Shown in pieces: positions 1 through 6,867 of a stretch of DNA of 7,033 nucleotides. The stretch is from Rhizobiaceae bacterium (GTDB lineage: Bacteria; Pseudomonadota; Alphaproteobacteria; Rhizobiales; Rhizobiaceae). Location: positions 1-7,033 of the forward strand of contig JAJFMR010000150.1 of assembly GCA_020696915.1 (NCBI GenBank), read 5' to 3'. Numbering within the stretch: position 1 is the first letter of the stretch; each line of letters begins with the position of its first letter. The notes beneath the pieces were generated by a model. It ran no database searches, had not been told where the DNA came from, and saw only the letters and a list, made by a program, of their open reading frames with translations. The translations under genes and the position numbers were made by a program.

Positions 1-551
1 CGGCGGCCTGCGCGGCGCCCCTCCTCGTGCACGAGGGCCGGGCGGTGGTCTTCGACTCCTATCCTGAACTCACGTCCGGCACCGACGACCTGACCTTCGA
101 CTGGAGCGCCGACGACGTGCTGGTGCTTCGCAACGCCGGGCCGCAGGGCGGGCCCGGCATGCCGGAATGGGGCATGCTGCCGATCCCGACAAGGCTGGTG
201 CAGGAGGGGGTCCGCGACATGGTACGGATTTCCGATGCCCGCATGAGCGGCACGAGCTACGGTGCCTGCATCCTCCACGTCGCGCCGGAAGCACATGTCG
301 GGGGCCCGCTCGCCGCGCTCGCCACCGGCGACCGGGTGCGCGTCGACGTGCCCCGCCGCCGCATCGAAATGCTCGTCGACGACGCCGAGATCCGACGGCG
401 CCTGCAGGCGCTGCCGAAACGGCAACCCCATTACGGACGCGGCTATGGCTGGCTTTTCGCGCGCCACATCACGCAGGCCAACGAGGGCTGCGATTTCGAC
501 TTCCTGGAGACCGGCTTCGGCGCCACGGCCGACGAACCGGCTATCTTCTGA
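1..551 (+). CDS. IlvD/Edd-family sugar-acid (or dihydroxy-acid) dehydratase, C-terminal part
   Basis: This is the 3' end of a gene that begins left of the window. The reading frame is open from position 3 (AACAAPLLVHEGRAVVFD...) to TGA at 549-551, about 182 codons. The family consists of Fe-S-dependent cytoplasmic enzymes that dehydrate 2,3-dihydroxy acids or aldonic acids to 2-keto acids. Signature stretches of the C-terminal domain are visible: LVLRNAGPQGGPGMPEWG, RDMVRISDARMSGTSYGA and HVAPEAHVGGPLA. The serine of the SGT motif (codon 246-248) matches the position of the proposed catalytic serine. It lies 100 residues before the end, much as in rhizobial L-arabonate dehydratase. The tail RGYGWLFARHITQANEGCDFDFLETGFG is typical of the sugar-acid branch rather than classical IlvD of valine synthesis. 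The iron-sulfur cysteines would be in the missing N-terminal part. The substrate is inferred only at branch level. The gene is convergent with the mrp operon and probably unrelated to it. The GTG at 27 is an internal valine, not a start. Confidence 0.9.
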   Translation, partial: AACAAPLLVHEGRAVVFDSYPELTSGTDDLTFDWSADDVLVLRNAGPQGGPGMPEWGMLPIPTRLVQEGVRDMVRISDARMSGTSYGACILHVAPEAHVGGPLAALATGDRVRVDVPRRRIEMLVDDAEIRRRLQALPKRQPHYGRGYGWLFARHITQANEGCDFDFLETGFGATADEPAIF

Positions 552-575
552 GTTGGGCCGAAAGGTAGATCGCGT

Positions 576-590
576 TCGGAAGAATTCCGA
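576..590. terminator. Small inverted repeat in the convergent gap (weak terminator candidate)
   Basis: TCGGAA (576-581) and TTCCGA (585-590) pair as a six-base stem around a GAA loop. A further GCG/CGC pairing is possible outside a small internal loop. It sits 25 bases after the dehydratase stop, between two convergent genes, where a bidirectional terminator would be expected. No T-run follows on either strand, so intrinsic termination is doubtful. The rest of the gap (552-661) holds no gene that I can see. Confidence 0.25.
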
Positions 591-628
591 TGCGCAGCAG
601 CGGACTACGGCGCAGGCGCGTCTCTGAA

Positions 629-672
629 GACCCTTGAATCCCATTGGGTCGGTGGCGGGATCTACCGCCGCT
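629..672 (-). terminator. Two adjacent hairpins at and after the mrpG stop (weak terminator candidate)
   Basis: Reading the minus strand, an eight-base stem with two or three G-T pairs (672-665 with 658-651) has the mrpG stop codon in its six-base loop. It is followed at once by GACCC (650-646) pairing with GGGTC (633-629) over a 12-base loop. The only T-rich sequence afterwards is TTC. The position fits the end of the operon transcript, but the shape is not a standard intrinsic terminator, so the hairpins may only protect the 3' end or be chance in GC-rich DNA. Confidence 0.25.
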
Positions 673-1051
673 CGCCCCCAAGCGAGCCTTGCGCACTGCT
701 CAGCATGTCGGCACGGGACGGCACGCCGGGATTGCCTTCCGCGCGGTTCCTGAACAGTGCGGCGCGGGCGAGCAGCATCAGGGTTACCGGCGTCGTGACG
801 GTGACGAAGACGAAAATCAGGACCTCATGCAGGACAGGACGGGACTGCAGCACCGAGAAAAAGATCATCGAGCCGAGCAGGATGCCCGCTGCCCCGAAGC
901 TGGTGGCAAGCGTCGGCGCATGGATGCGTTCGAAGAAGCTTCGAAAGCGCACGACGCCGACGGCGCCGGCCAGGGTCAGGGAGGCGCCGCAAAGAACGCA
1001 GAATGCGACAAGCAGCGCCGCCCATCCGGGAAGCGCTTCGGCAGGCGTCAT
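662..1051 (-). CDS. mrpG: Monovalent cation/H+ antiporter subunit G (MrpG/PhaG)
   Basis: This 129-residue small membrane subunit of the Mrp antiporter (MnhG/PhaG family) is near the usual 110-130 residues. Three hydrophobic segments are visible at about residues 11-33, 46-67 and 74-100. Family hallmarks are GAVGVVRFRSFFERIHAPTL (residues 29-48) followed by ATSFGAAGILLG, and VTVTTPVTLMLLARAA in the third segment. The tail after residue 100 is hydrophilic and poorly conserved in the family. The start is set by ATGA: its ATG (1051-1049) overlaps the mrpF stop by four bases. A GAGG ribosome binding site lies seven bases upstream inside mrpF, so translation is probably coupled. MrpG is needed for assembly and activity of the complex but has no known catalytic role of its own. 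It is the last gene of the operon; the stop is TAG at 664-662. Confidence 0.96.
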   Translation of the reverse strand: MTPAEALPGWAALLVAFCVLCGASLTLAGAVGVVRFRSFFERIHAPTLATSFGAAGILLGSMIFFSVLQSRPVLHEVLIFVFVTVTTPVTLMLLARAALFRNRAEGNPGVPSRADMLSSAQGSLGGERR

Positions 1052-1329
1052 TCGATGACCTCGCCGCGCATGAGAAACTTGGCCAACGCCACTGTCGAGA
1101 CGAAGCCCAGGAGGGCAATCACCAGAGCCGCTTCGAAATAGAGCGTGCTGCCGGTACGGATGCCGACGGTCAGCACGAGCAGCATGGCGGCGACGTACAT
1201 GGCGTCCAGGCAAAGGACCCGGTCCTGGGCACGCGGCCCCCGCAGCAACCGCCAGGCGTGGCAGGCCATAGCCAGCACGAGCATGAGCTGGGCGATGCTC
1301 ACGGACCATACGAGGATCACGTTACTCAT
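1048..1329 (-). CDS. mrpF: Monovalent cation/H+ antiporter subunit F (MrpF/PhaF)
   Basis: This 93-residue subunit has three membrane segments at about residues 5-26, 39-56 and 64-85, as expected for the MrpF/PhaF family (about 85-95 residues). The loop motif RGPRAQDRVLCLDAMY (residues 30-45) carries the family's conserved aspartate (D36, in GPxxxDR) and a second one (D42). Mutational work on Bacillus MrpF found the equivalent of the first important. An in-frame ATG farther upstream at 1383 would add 18 residues lying inside mrpE. The ATG at 1329 is preferred because it makes an ATGA overlap with the mrpE stop, has GGGAG eight bases before it, and gives the family's normal N-terminus. The gene also overlaps mrpG by four bases. 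Confidence 0.96.
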   Translation of the reverse strand: MSNVILVWSVSIAQLMLVLAMACHAWRLLRGPRAQDRVLCLDAMYVAAMLLVLTVGIRTGSTLYFEAALVIALLGFVSTVALAKFLMRGEVIE

Positions 1330-1811
1330 TCGAAAATCTCCCGCAGCAGGGCTTCGTAGCGGGTCCTGATCAGCTCTCTCCACTCCTCCTCGTCGGCGAG
1401 ATCGAGGACGTGGATCAGGAGGACGCCCGAAGCCTGGTCATAGTCGATCCATGCGGTGCCCGGCGTGCTGGTGATGATGCAGGCGAGCACCGCCAGGCCG
1501 ATCTCGTCGCGCAGCTTCAACGGGATGGCGACGAATCCGGCGGTCCACTGCCGCCGCTTGCCCTGCAGGATGATGCTCGTCACCGCGACGTTAGATTTCA
1601 CCACGTCGGCAACGACGAGGAGGAACAGGCGCGGGATGAGTTGCCAGCGGCGCAGCCGGGGCTTCCCAGGATGCAGAGCCACCATGACCCGGGATGCGAA
1701 CACGGCCACCGCCAGGCCGAGCACCACGTGGCCGGGAGAAAAGCCGTTGAGCAGCAGCCACATCAGGAGCAGCGATGCGGTGAGCAGCGGATAGGGCAGC
1801 ACGCGGCTCAT
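1326..1811 (-). CDS. mrpE: Monovalent cation/H+ antiporter subunit E (MrpE/PhaE)
   Basis: This 161-residue protein of the MNHE family is of normal length. Hydrophobic stretches cover about residues 7-23, 27-46 and 60-80. They are followed by a C-terminal cytoplasm-like domain with the conserved IITSTPGTAWID stretch (TPGT at residues 116-119) and an acidic end (DLADEEEWRELIRTRYEALLREIFE). In other bacteria MrpE supports full activity and stability of the antiporter; some Na+ tolerance can remain without it. The ATG (1811-1809) forms an ATGA overlap with the mrpD stop, with GAGG seven bases upstream. The end overlaps mrpF by four bases. No unusual residue changes are seen. Confidence 0.96.
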   Translation of the reverse strand: MSRVLPYPLLTASLLLMWLLLNGFSPGHVVLGLAVAVFASRVMVALHPGKPRLRRWQLIPRLFLLVVADVVKSNVAVTSIILQGKRRQWTAGFVAIPLKLRDEIGLAVLACIITSTPGTAWIDYDQASGVLLIHVLDLADEEEWRELIRTRYEALLREIFE

Positions 1812-3430
1812 CTGTCTGCCTCGGCGGCATCGGCCGCAGAACCGGGCAGGACGCGGCCGATGTAGCCGGTCGGCGCATGCAGGGAGCGCGCGACAGCGTC
1901 GGTGTAGCGCATCAGCTCACCGGCCTCCACGGTCACGGCAAGGCAAAGACCGATGAGCAGGGCCACGGGAGCCGCCTCCACCACCAGCACACGCGGCACG
2001 ATCACTTCGAGCGGCGCCCAGAAGGTGCGAATGCCGGTGCGCAGCATGGCGATCAGCACTGCCAGGCCCGACAGGATCAGCAGCGCGGCAAAGACCCATG
2101 TCGTCCATGCGATCGCCGCCGCCTCGCCAAGTCCTGCCGGATTGAAGGCGGCGCTGAGCAGCGCGAATTTGGCCACGAAGCCCGATAGCGGCGGCAGCCC
2201 TGCCAGCAGCAATGCGCTGCAGCCGAAACAGACGCCGAGCAGGGCGAGAGCGCCGGGCGTGGCGACGCCGAGCTCTTCCTCCTCGGCATCGTCCATTTCC
2301 TCGTCATAAGCTTCCATGGTCACCGCCAGGACGTCAGCTCCCGGCTGCTGCGCCCGTTCGACGAGCTCGATCAGAAGATAGAGCGCGGCGACGCTCAGCG
2401 TCGAACTCACCATGTAGAAGAGTGCTCCCGAAACGACCGGCGCGTCGGCCATCGCGACCGCAGCCAGCAGCGTTCCCGACGACACCAGGAGACTGTGTCC
2501 GGCAAGCCGCCCGAGGGTCTGCGACGCCAGGATGCCGAACGTTCCGAAAGCAATCGTCGCCAGGCCGCCGAACAGCAGCACCGAACTGCCGAAGCCGCTG
2601 AGTTCCCCCGCCCCGCTGCCGAACAGGAGCAGGGTAAGGCGCAAGAGGACATAGACCCCGACCTTGGTCAGCACGGCAAAGATGGCCGCCACCGGGGCAG
2701 CGGCCGCCATATAGGCGCCCGGCAGCCAGAAGCAGAGCGGCCACACGCCTGCCTTGACCAGAAAGGCCACGCCGAGCACCGCCGCACCCGCCTCGAACAG
2801 CACCCGCTCCCCATCCGCGACGAGCGGCAGGCGGACTGCGAGATCGGCCATGTTGAGAGTGCCGGTGACGCCGTAGATCAGGCTGACGCCAATCAGGAAC
2901 AGCAGGGACGCGGCGAGGTTGACGACGATGTAGTGCAATCCCGTGCGCACCCGGAACGCGCTCGTTCCATGCAGAAGCAATCCATAGGACGCCGCCAGCA
3001 GGACTTCGAAGAAGACGAACAGGTTGAACAGGTCGCCGGTCAGGAAGGCACCGTTCAGCCCCATGAGAAGGAACTGGAAGAGGCTGTGGAAATGCGGGCC
3101 GGCGCGATGCCAGCGAGCCATCGAGAAGGTGAGCGAGGCGGCGGCGAGCACGGACGTCAGAAGCAGCATCATCGCCGACAGCCGGTCGAGAACCAGGACT
3201 ATGCCGAACGGCGCGGGCCAGGCGCCGAGCGGATAGGACCAGGCCGCGTCGGGCGTTGCCGAATCGGCCAGCCGGACCAGGAAGGCGGTGATGACCAGAA
3301 GGGCCGCCGTCGCGCCTATGTTAAGCGCCGCCTTCACTGTGTGCCGCCGCTCCTCGACCAGGAGAAGGGCTGCGCCAGCCGCCAGAGGCAGCAGGATCGG
3401 AGCGACCAGAAGATGCTGAAGCCAGTTCAC
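1808..3430 (-). CDS. mrpD: Monovalent cation/H+ antiporter subunit D (MrpD/PhaD), complex I-like ion channel subunit
   Basis: This 540-residue polytopic membrane protein belongs to the proton-antiporter family shared with NuoL/M/N and is one of the two likely ion-translocating subunits. The expected charged membrane residues are present: E142 in FVFFEVLL (fifth-helix glutamate), K226 in FLVKAGVWPLCFWLPGAY (seventh-helix lysine), K256 in LTKVGVYV, and K421 in GLPPLSGFVAKFALL. Length and motifs fit MrpD rather than NuoM or NuoN, and the E/F/G neighbours exclude complex I. The start is GTG (3430-3428), giving a GTGA overlap with mrpC and GGGAG eight bases upstream (3439-3443). It is the only non-ATG start in the operon. 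Residues 373-386 form a very acidic loop (ten D/E of 14) between membrane helices, a trait I recall from rhizobial PhaD. The end overlaps mrpE by four bases. Confidence 0.97.
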   Translation of the reverse strand: MNWLQHLLVAPILLPLAAGAALLLVEERRHTVKAALNIGATAALLVITAFLVRLADSATPDAAWSYPLGAWPAPFGIVLVLDRLSAMMLLLTSVLAAASLTFSMARWHRAGPHFHSLFQFLLMGLNGAFLTGDLFNLFVFFEVLLAASYGLLLHGTSAFRVRTGLHYIVVNLAASLLFLIGVSLIYGVTGTLNMADLAVRLPLVADGERVLFEAGAAVLGVAFLVKAGVWPLCFWLPGAYMAAAAPVAAIFAVLTKVGVYVLLRLTLLLFGSGAGELSGFGSSVLLFGGLATIAFGTFGILASQTLGRLAGHSLLVSSGTLLAAVAMADAPVVSGALFYMVSSTLSVAALYLLIELVERAQQPGADVLAVTMEAYDEEMDDAEEEELGVATPGALALLGVCFGCSALLLAGLPPLSGFVAKFALLSAAFNPAGLGEAAAIAWTTWVFAALLILSGLAVLIAMLRTGIRTFWAPLEVIVPRVLVVEAAPVALLIGLCLAVTVEAGELMRYTDAVARSLHAPTGYIGRVLPGSAADAAEADR

Positions 3431-3771
3431 CCGTGCGGCTCCCGACCGTCGACGTGGTCGCTGCCGGTCAGGCCGCGTGCCGCCAGGAGAACGACCAGGA
3501 AGAGCGCGGTCGTGGCAAAGCTGATGACGATGGCGGTGAGAACCAGGGCCTGCGGAACCGGGTCCGTGTACGCGGCAGGGTCTACCGCGGCTCCGGTCTC
3601 GAGGACGGGCGGCGCGCCGGTGCGGAGGCGGCCCATGCCGAAGATGAACAGGTTGACGGCGTAGGAGAGCAGCGACAGACCGATGATCACCTGGTAGGTG
3701 CGCGGGCGAAGAAGCAGCCAGATGCCCGATGCGGTGATGATCCCGATTGCCGCCGACAGCGTCAGTTCCAT
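3427..3771 (-). CDS. mrpC: Monovalent cation/H+ antiporter subunit C (MrpC/PhaC), NuoK-like
   Basis: This 114-residue subunit is homologous to NuoK of complex I. Three membrane segments are visible at about residues 4-22, 28-48 and 75-99. The family signature TDPVPQALVLTAIVISFATTAL occupies residues 69-90, and YQVIIGLSLLSYAVNLFIF is typical of the second segment. The frame is open farther upstream, to an ATG at 3975. That longer form would add 68 arginine- and proline-rich residues overlapping mrpA and is rejected. The ATG at 3771 shares one base with the mrpA stop (TGATG) and has GGAG eight bases before it. The downstream end overlaps mrpD by four bases. In the Mrp complex this subunit sits between the MrpA and MrpD parts and is essential in studied systems. 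Confidence 0.96.
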   Translation of the reverse strand: MELTLSAAIGIITASGIWLLLRPRTYQVIIGLSLLSYAVNLFIFGMGRLRTGAPPVLETGAAVDPAAYTDPVPQALVLTAIVISFATTALFLVVLLAARGLTGSDHVDGREPHG

Positions 3772-6668
3772 CAGACCTGCTCCCTCGCCCGCGCGGCCCG
3801 TAGGCTGCGGACCGACTGGTGGGCCAAGGCGATCAGCATCAGCACGGTTCCGCCGACGACCAGCGAAAACACGCCGAGGTCGAACAGCGATCCGGTCGCC
3901 AACGGGACCTCGCCGACGAACGGAATGTCGAGATACCGGAAATGCGACGTGAGGAATGGCCGGTCGAACAGCCAAGCTGCCGCGCCGACGAGAAGGGCCA
4001 GCAGGAGACCGCTGCCCATCCAGGTCACCGGCAGCACGCGGAGCCTATCCTCGACCCAAATGGTTCCGGCGGCCATGTACTGGAGGATGAACCCGGCAGC
4101 CATCGCGACCCCTGCGGCGAAGCCGCCGCCCGGCGCATCATGGCCGCGCAGGAACAGGTAGGCGGCAAGCACGATGATGACCGGGAACAGCCATTGCATG
4201 ATCACTGATGGCACGAAGAGATAGTCGACGACGGTGGCCCCCGGGGAACGGTCCGGATGCGCTTCGTCATAGGCCCGCTGCAAAAGCTGCTGCTCGGGAG
4301 AGCTGATGCTGTCGGGGGCCGGCCGGAAGCGGCGCAGCAGCGCGAACACCGTCAGCGCGACGATGCCCAGCACCGTGATCTCACCGAACGTGTCGAAGGC
4401 GCGAAAATCTACCAGGATGACGTTGACGACGTTGCGGCCGCCGCCCTCGCTGTAGGACTTCTCGAGGAAGAAGGCTGCGATGCCGTCGGGTGCCTCGCGC
4501 GTCATGACAGCGTAAGCGAGGACCGACATCCCGCCTCCGGCGCAAATCGCCAGGGCAAGATCGCGGCCGCGCCGCAGGCGCGACATCGGCGTCGTCAGTT
4601 CGTGGATCAGCTCGGAGCGTTTCGGCAGCCAGCGCAGTCCGAGCAGGATCAGCACGGCCGTCACGATCTCGACCAGCAGTTGCGTGGCTGCGAGATCGGG
4701 CGCCGACAGCCAGACGAAGGTCGTGCAGGTGACCAGCCCCGTGCCGCCCAGCAGCGCCAGGGCCAGCACGCGGTGGAACTTTGCCTGGTGCGCCGCGGCG
4801 ACGGCGCAGCATCCGCCCACCGCCCACAGGGCCACAAAGGCCGGATCGGCATTGGCAAATGACAACGGCGCCGGGGCAAAGCCATGCCAGAACAGCGGCA
4901 GGAAGGCGGCCACCAATGCCGCGGAAACGAGGAGCAGCAATTGTGGCTGCAGCCGGCGGGTGCCAAGCCAGGCTTCGGCAAGCCGTGCCAGCCGCCATGA
5001 CAGCACGACCTGCACCTGCTCGAAGATGCGCTGGCCGTCGATATGCCTGAAGAGCAGCGGCCCCGCCGAGTGTTCGAGGCGGTTGGCGGCCACGAGATAA
5101 AGCAGAAAGCCGCCGGAGAGGGCGATCACGCTCATGATGAGCGGCACGGTCACGCCGTGCCAGACTGCGAGGCTGTAGTCGGGAGTCGCCGGACCGAGCA
5201 CGGAAAGAACGGCGATGTGCAGATAGGGCCCGATCGTGACCCCCGGCACGATGCCGACGATCAGGCATGCAAGCACCAGCAGGAAGACCGGCAGGCGCAT
5301 GAAGAACGGGGGCTCGTGCGGCTGCCGCGGAAAGCTTTCCGACGGGGCGCCGAGGAACACCGAATGGATGAGGCGGAGCGAGTAGGTCACCGCGAGGGCG
5401 CTGCCCAGCACGGCCACGTAGGGTGCGATCGTGTCGAGCAACGCGTCCTCGTGCGTCTCCACAGCCTCGGCGAAGAACATTTCCTTGGAGATGAAGCCGT
5501 TCAGCAGGGGCACCCCGGCCATGGCGGCACTTGCCACCATCGCCAGCGTGCCGGTGATCGGCATGTAGGCGAACAGGCCGGAGAGCCGCCTGAGATCGCG
5601 CGTCCCTGTCTCGTGGTCGATGATGCCGGCCGCCATGAACAGGGATGCCTTGAACGTCGCATGGTTGACCATGTGGAAAATCGCGGCGACGGCACCGAGC
5701 GGGCTGCCGAGGCTGAGCAACATGGTGATCAGTCCGAGATGGCTGATCGTCGAATAGGCGAGAATCCCCTTCAGGTCGTGCTGGAACATGGCGAGATAGG
5801 CGCCGAGCACGAAGGACACCATGCCCGCCAGGCCAAGCAGCGTGAACCATTCGGGCGTCCCGGCCATGACCGGAAACAGCCGGGCCATCAGGAACACGCC
5901 GGCCTTCACCATCGTGGCGGAATGCAGATATGCAGAGACGGGCGTTGGCGCCGCCATGGCGTGCGGCAGCCAGAAATGAAACGGGAACTGGGCGCTCTTG
6001 GTGAACGTGCCGAGCAGCACCAGGACGAGAGCCGGGACATACAGGTCGTGGCCGCGGATCAGCCCGCCGGACGCCAGCACGCGATCCAGGTCGTAGCTGC
6101 CGACAATGTGACCGATGATCAGCACGCCCACGAACAGCGCCAGGCCCCCCATCGCGGTGACCGTCATCGCCATGCGGGCGCCGTCCCGCGCGCTCTGGTT
6201 GTGGTGCCAGTAGCCGATGAGAAGGAAGGAAGCGATGCTGGTCAGCTCCCAGAACACGACCAGCAGAATGAGGTTCCCGGCAACGACGATGCCCAGCATC
6301 GCTCCCATGAAGGCGAGGAAATAGGAAAAGAAGCGGGGAACCGGATCTTCGGCCGCCATGTAGTAGCGGGCGTAGACGACCACGAGAAAGCCGATGCCGG
6401 TGATGAGAAGCGCAAACAGCCAGGCGAGGCCATCCATGCGCAGCGAGAACTCGAGGCCGAGGCTCGGTACCCAGTCGATCGACATGCGGGCCGAGCGTCC
6501 GTCGGCCACCACGGGATAGAGGAACCACGCCAGCGCATGGCAAGCGAGAGCGATTGCGCCGGCAGTGCCGCCGGCGAGATTGCGGGATCGTGCCGGCAGC
6601 ATGACGGTAAAAAGGCTGCCTGCAAAAGGCAGCACGATCATCATCGTCAAAAGGGCCGCTTCGGGCAT
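3771..6668 (-). CDS. mrpA: Monovalent cation/H+ antiporter subunit A fused to subunit B (MrpAB/PhaAB)
   Basis: This 965-residue fusion is the largest subunit of the Mrp complex. Residues about 1-500 are the NuoL-like antiporter module: E141 in VVFWELTSIASF, K224 and H231 in TFTKSAQFPFHFWLPHAM, K255 in ATMVKAGVF, K300 in HDLKGILAYSTISHLG, and K395 in NGFISKEMFF. Residues about 600-780 are the MrpA-specific region, with E667 (LLVEIVTAVLILLGLRWLP) and E763 in ILVDFRAFDTFGEITVLG. Residues about 810-950 are a complete MrpB domain with RGHDAPGGGFAAGVAMAAGF and four hydrophobic segments. Separate MrpA (about 800) plus MrpB (about 140) add up to this length, so the fusion is complete. The fused form defines the group 2, six-gene operons common in proteobacteria. 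The start at 6668 has AGGA seven bases upstream; no better in-frame start is seen. The TGA (3773-3771) overlaps mrpC by one base. Expected location is the inner membrane. Confidence 0.97.
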   Translation of the reverse strand: MPEAALLTMMIVLPFAGSLFTVMLPARSRNLAGGTAGAIALACHALAWFLYPVVADGRSARMSIDWVPSLGLEFSLRMDGLAWLFALLITGIGFLVVVYARYYMAAEDPVPRFFSYFLAFMGAMLGIVVAGNLILLVVFWELTSIASFLLIGYWHHNQSARDGARMAMTVTAMGGLALFVGVLIIGHIVGSYDLDRVLASGGLIRGHDLYVPALVLVLLGTFTKSAQFPFHFWLPHAMAAPTPVSAYLHSATMVKAGVFLMARLFPVMAGTPEWFTLLGLAGMVSFVLGAYLAMFQHDLKGILAYSTISHLGLITMLLSLGSPLGAVAAIFHMVNHATFKASLFMAAGIIDHETGTRDLRRLSGLFAYMPITGTLAMVASAAMAGVPLLNGFISKEMFFAEAVETHEDALLDTIAPYVAVLGSALAVTYSLRLIHSVFLGAPSESFPRQPHEPPFFMRLPVFLLVLACLIVGIVPGVTIGPYLHIAVLSVLGPATPDYSLAVWHGVTVPLIMSVIALSGGFLLYLVAANRLEHSAGPLLFRHIDGQRIFEQVQVVLSWRLARLAEAWLGTRRLQPQLLLLVSAALVAAFLPLFWHGFAPAPLSFANADPAFVALWAVGGCCAVAAAHQAKFHRVLALALLGGTGLVTCTTFVWLSAPDLAATQLLVEIVTAVLILLGLRWLPKRSELIHELTTPMSRLRRGRDLALAICAGGGMSVLAYAVMTREAPDGIAAFFLEKSYSEGGGRNVVNVILVDFRAFDTFGEITVLGIVALTVFALLRRFRPAPDSISSPEQQLLQRAYDEAHPDRSPGATVVDYLFVPSVIMQWLFPVIIVLAAYLFLRGHDAPGGGFAAGVAMAAGFILQYMAAGTIWVEDRLRVLPVTWMGSGLLLALLVGAAAWLFDRPFLTSHFRYLDIPFVGEVPLATGSLFDLGVFSLVVGGTVLMLIALAHQSVRSLRAARAREQV

Positions 6669-6675
6669 CCCGAAT

Positions 6676-6679
6676 TCCT
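6676..6679 (-). promoter_or_regulatory. Ribosome binding site of mrpA
   Basis: The minus strand reads AGGA, then seven bases, then the mrpA ATG at 6668-6666. This is good Shine-Dalgarno spacing and supports the chosen start of the first operon gene. Confidence 0.6.
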
Positions 6680-6707
6680 GTCCTGGAGAAGCGTCGGGTC
6701 GTGTCCC

Positions 6708-6736
6708 TCACTAGACAGCGGAGATGCCGGTGACAA
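6708..6736 (-). promoter_or_regulatory. Weak sigma-70-like promoter candidate for the mrp operon
   Basis: On the minus strand TTGTCA (6736-6731, one mismatch from TTGACA) is followed after 17 bases by TAGTGA (6713-6708), a poor match to TATAAT. It lies 39 bases upstream of the mrpA start, a reasonable leader length. Only the -35 half is convincing, so this is a guess at where the operon promoter may be within 6669-6867. No other better pair was seen in this stretch. Confidence 0.2.
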
Positions 6737-6821
6737 CCGCCGATGGTGCCGGGACGATGCGCGGCCTGGTCGGACCGTCAGTATCCGGCAGCGCGGGCGA
6801 ATTGCCGGCAGACGTCAGAAG

Positions 6822-6837
6822 GGTCGCACGGTCGCAC
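6822..6837. repeat. Tandem 8-base direct repeat upstream of the mrp operon
   Basis: GGTCGCAC occurs twice without a gap (6822-6829 and 6830-6837), in the non-coding stretch about 155 bases upstream of mrpA. It could be a regulator site or a chance GC-rich duplication. Nothing ties it to a known regulator. Confidence 0.5.
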
Positions 6838-6853
6838 AGCCCCCCGGGGCCTG
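6837..6853 (-). terminator. GC-rich hairpin after the right-edge gene
   Basis: The minus strand reads CAGGCCCCGGGGGGCTG, which can fold into a short stem (CAG/CTG plus CCC/GGG with a bulged G). It begins 14 bases after the TAA of the right-edge gene. The position suits a terminator separating that gene from mrpA, but no T-run follows, so intrinsic termination is uncertain. Confidence 0.25.
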
Positions 6854-6867
6854 GCGCGGCGCAGGGC

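Noticed and set aside
2495..3664. 389-codon plus-strand open frame opposite mrpD and mrpC
   Set aside because: Its product is rich in R, Q, E and H with no family resemblance. It lies antisense to clear mrpD/mrpC coding sequence, and such long open antisense frames are common in GC-rich genes.
3427..3975. Longer mrpC starting at 3975 (182 residues)
   Set aside because: The extra 68 residues are low-complexity and overlap the conserved MrpB domain of mrpA. The ATG at 3771 gives the family's normal N-terminus and a coupled TGATG junction.
1808..6668. Respiratory complex I (nuoL/K/M/N) genes
   Set aside because: The homology is real, but the MrpB domain in the largest protein and the downstream mrpE, mrpF and mrpG genes are specific to Mrp antiporters. 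No other nuo subunits are present.
4381..6711. 776-codon minus-strand open frame overlapping most of mrpA
   Set aside because: It is an arginine-, alanine- and proline-rich shadow in another frame of the same strand. The mrpA frame carries every conserved family motif.
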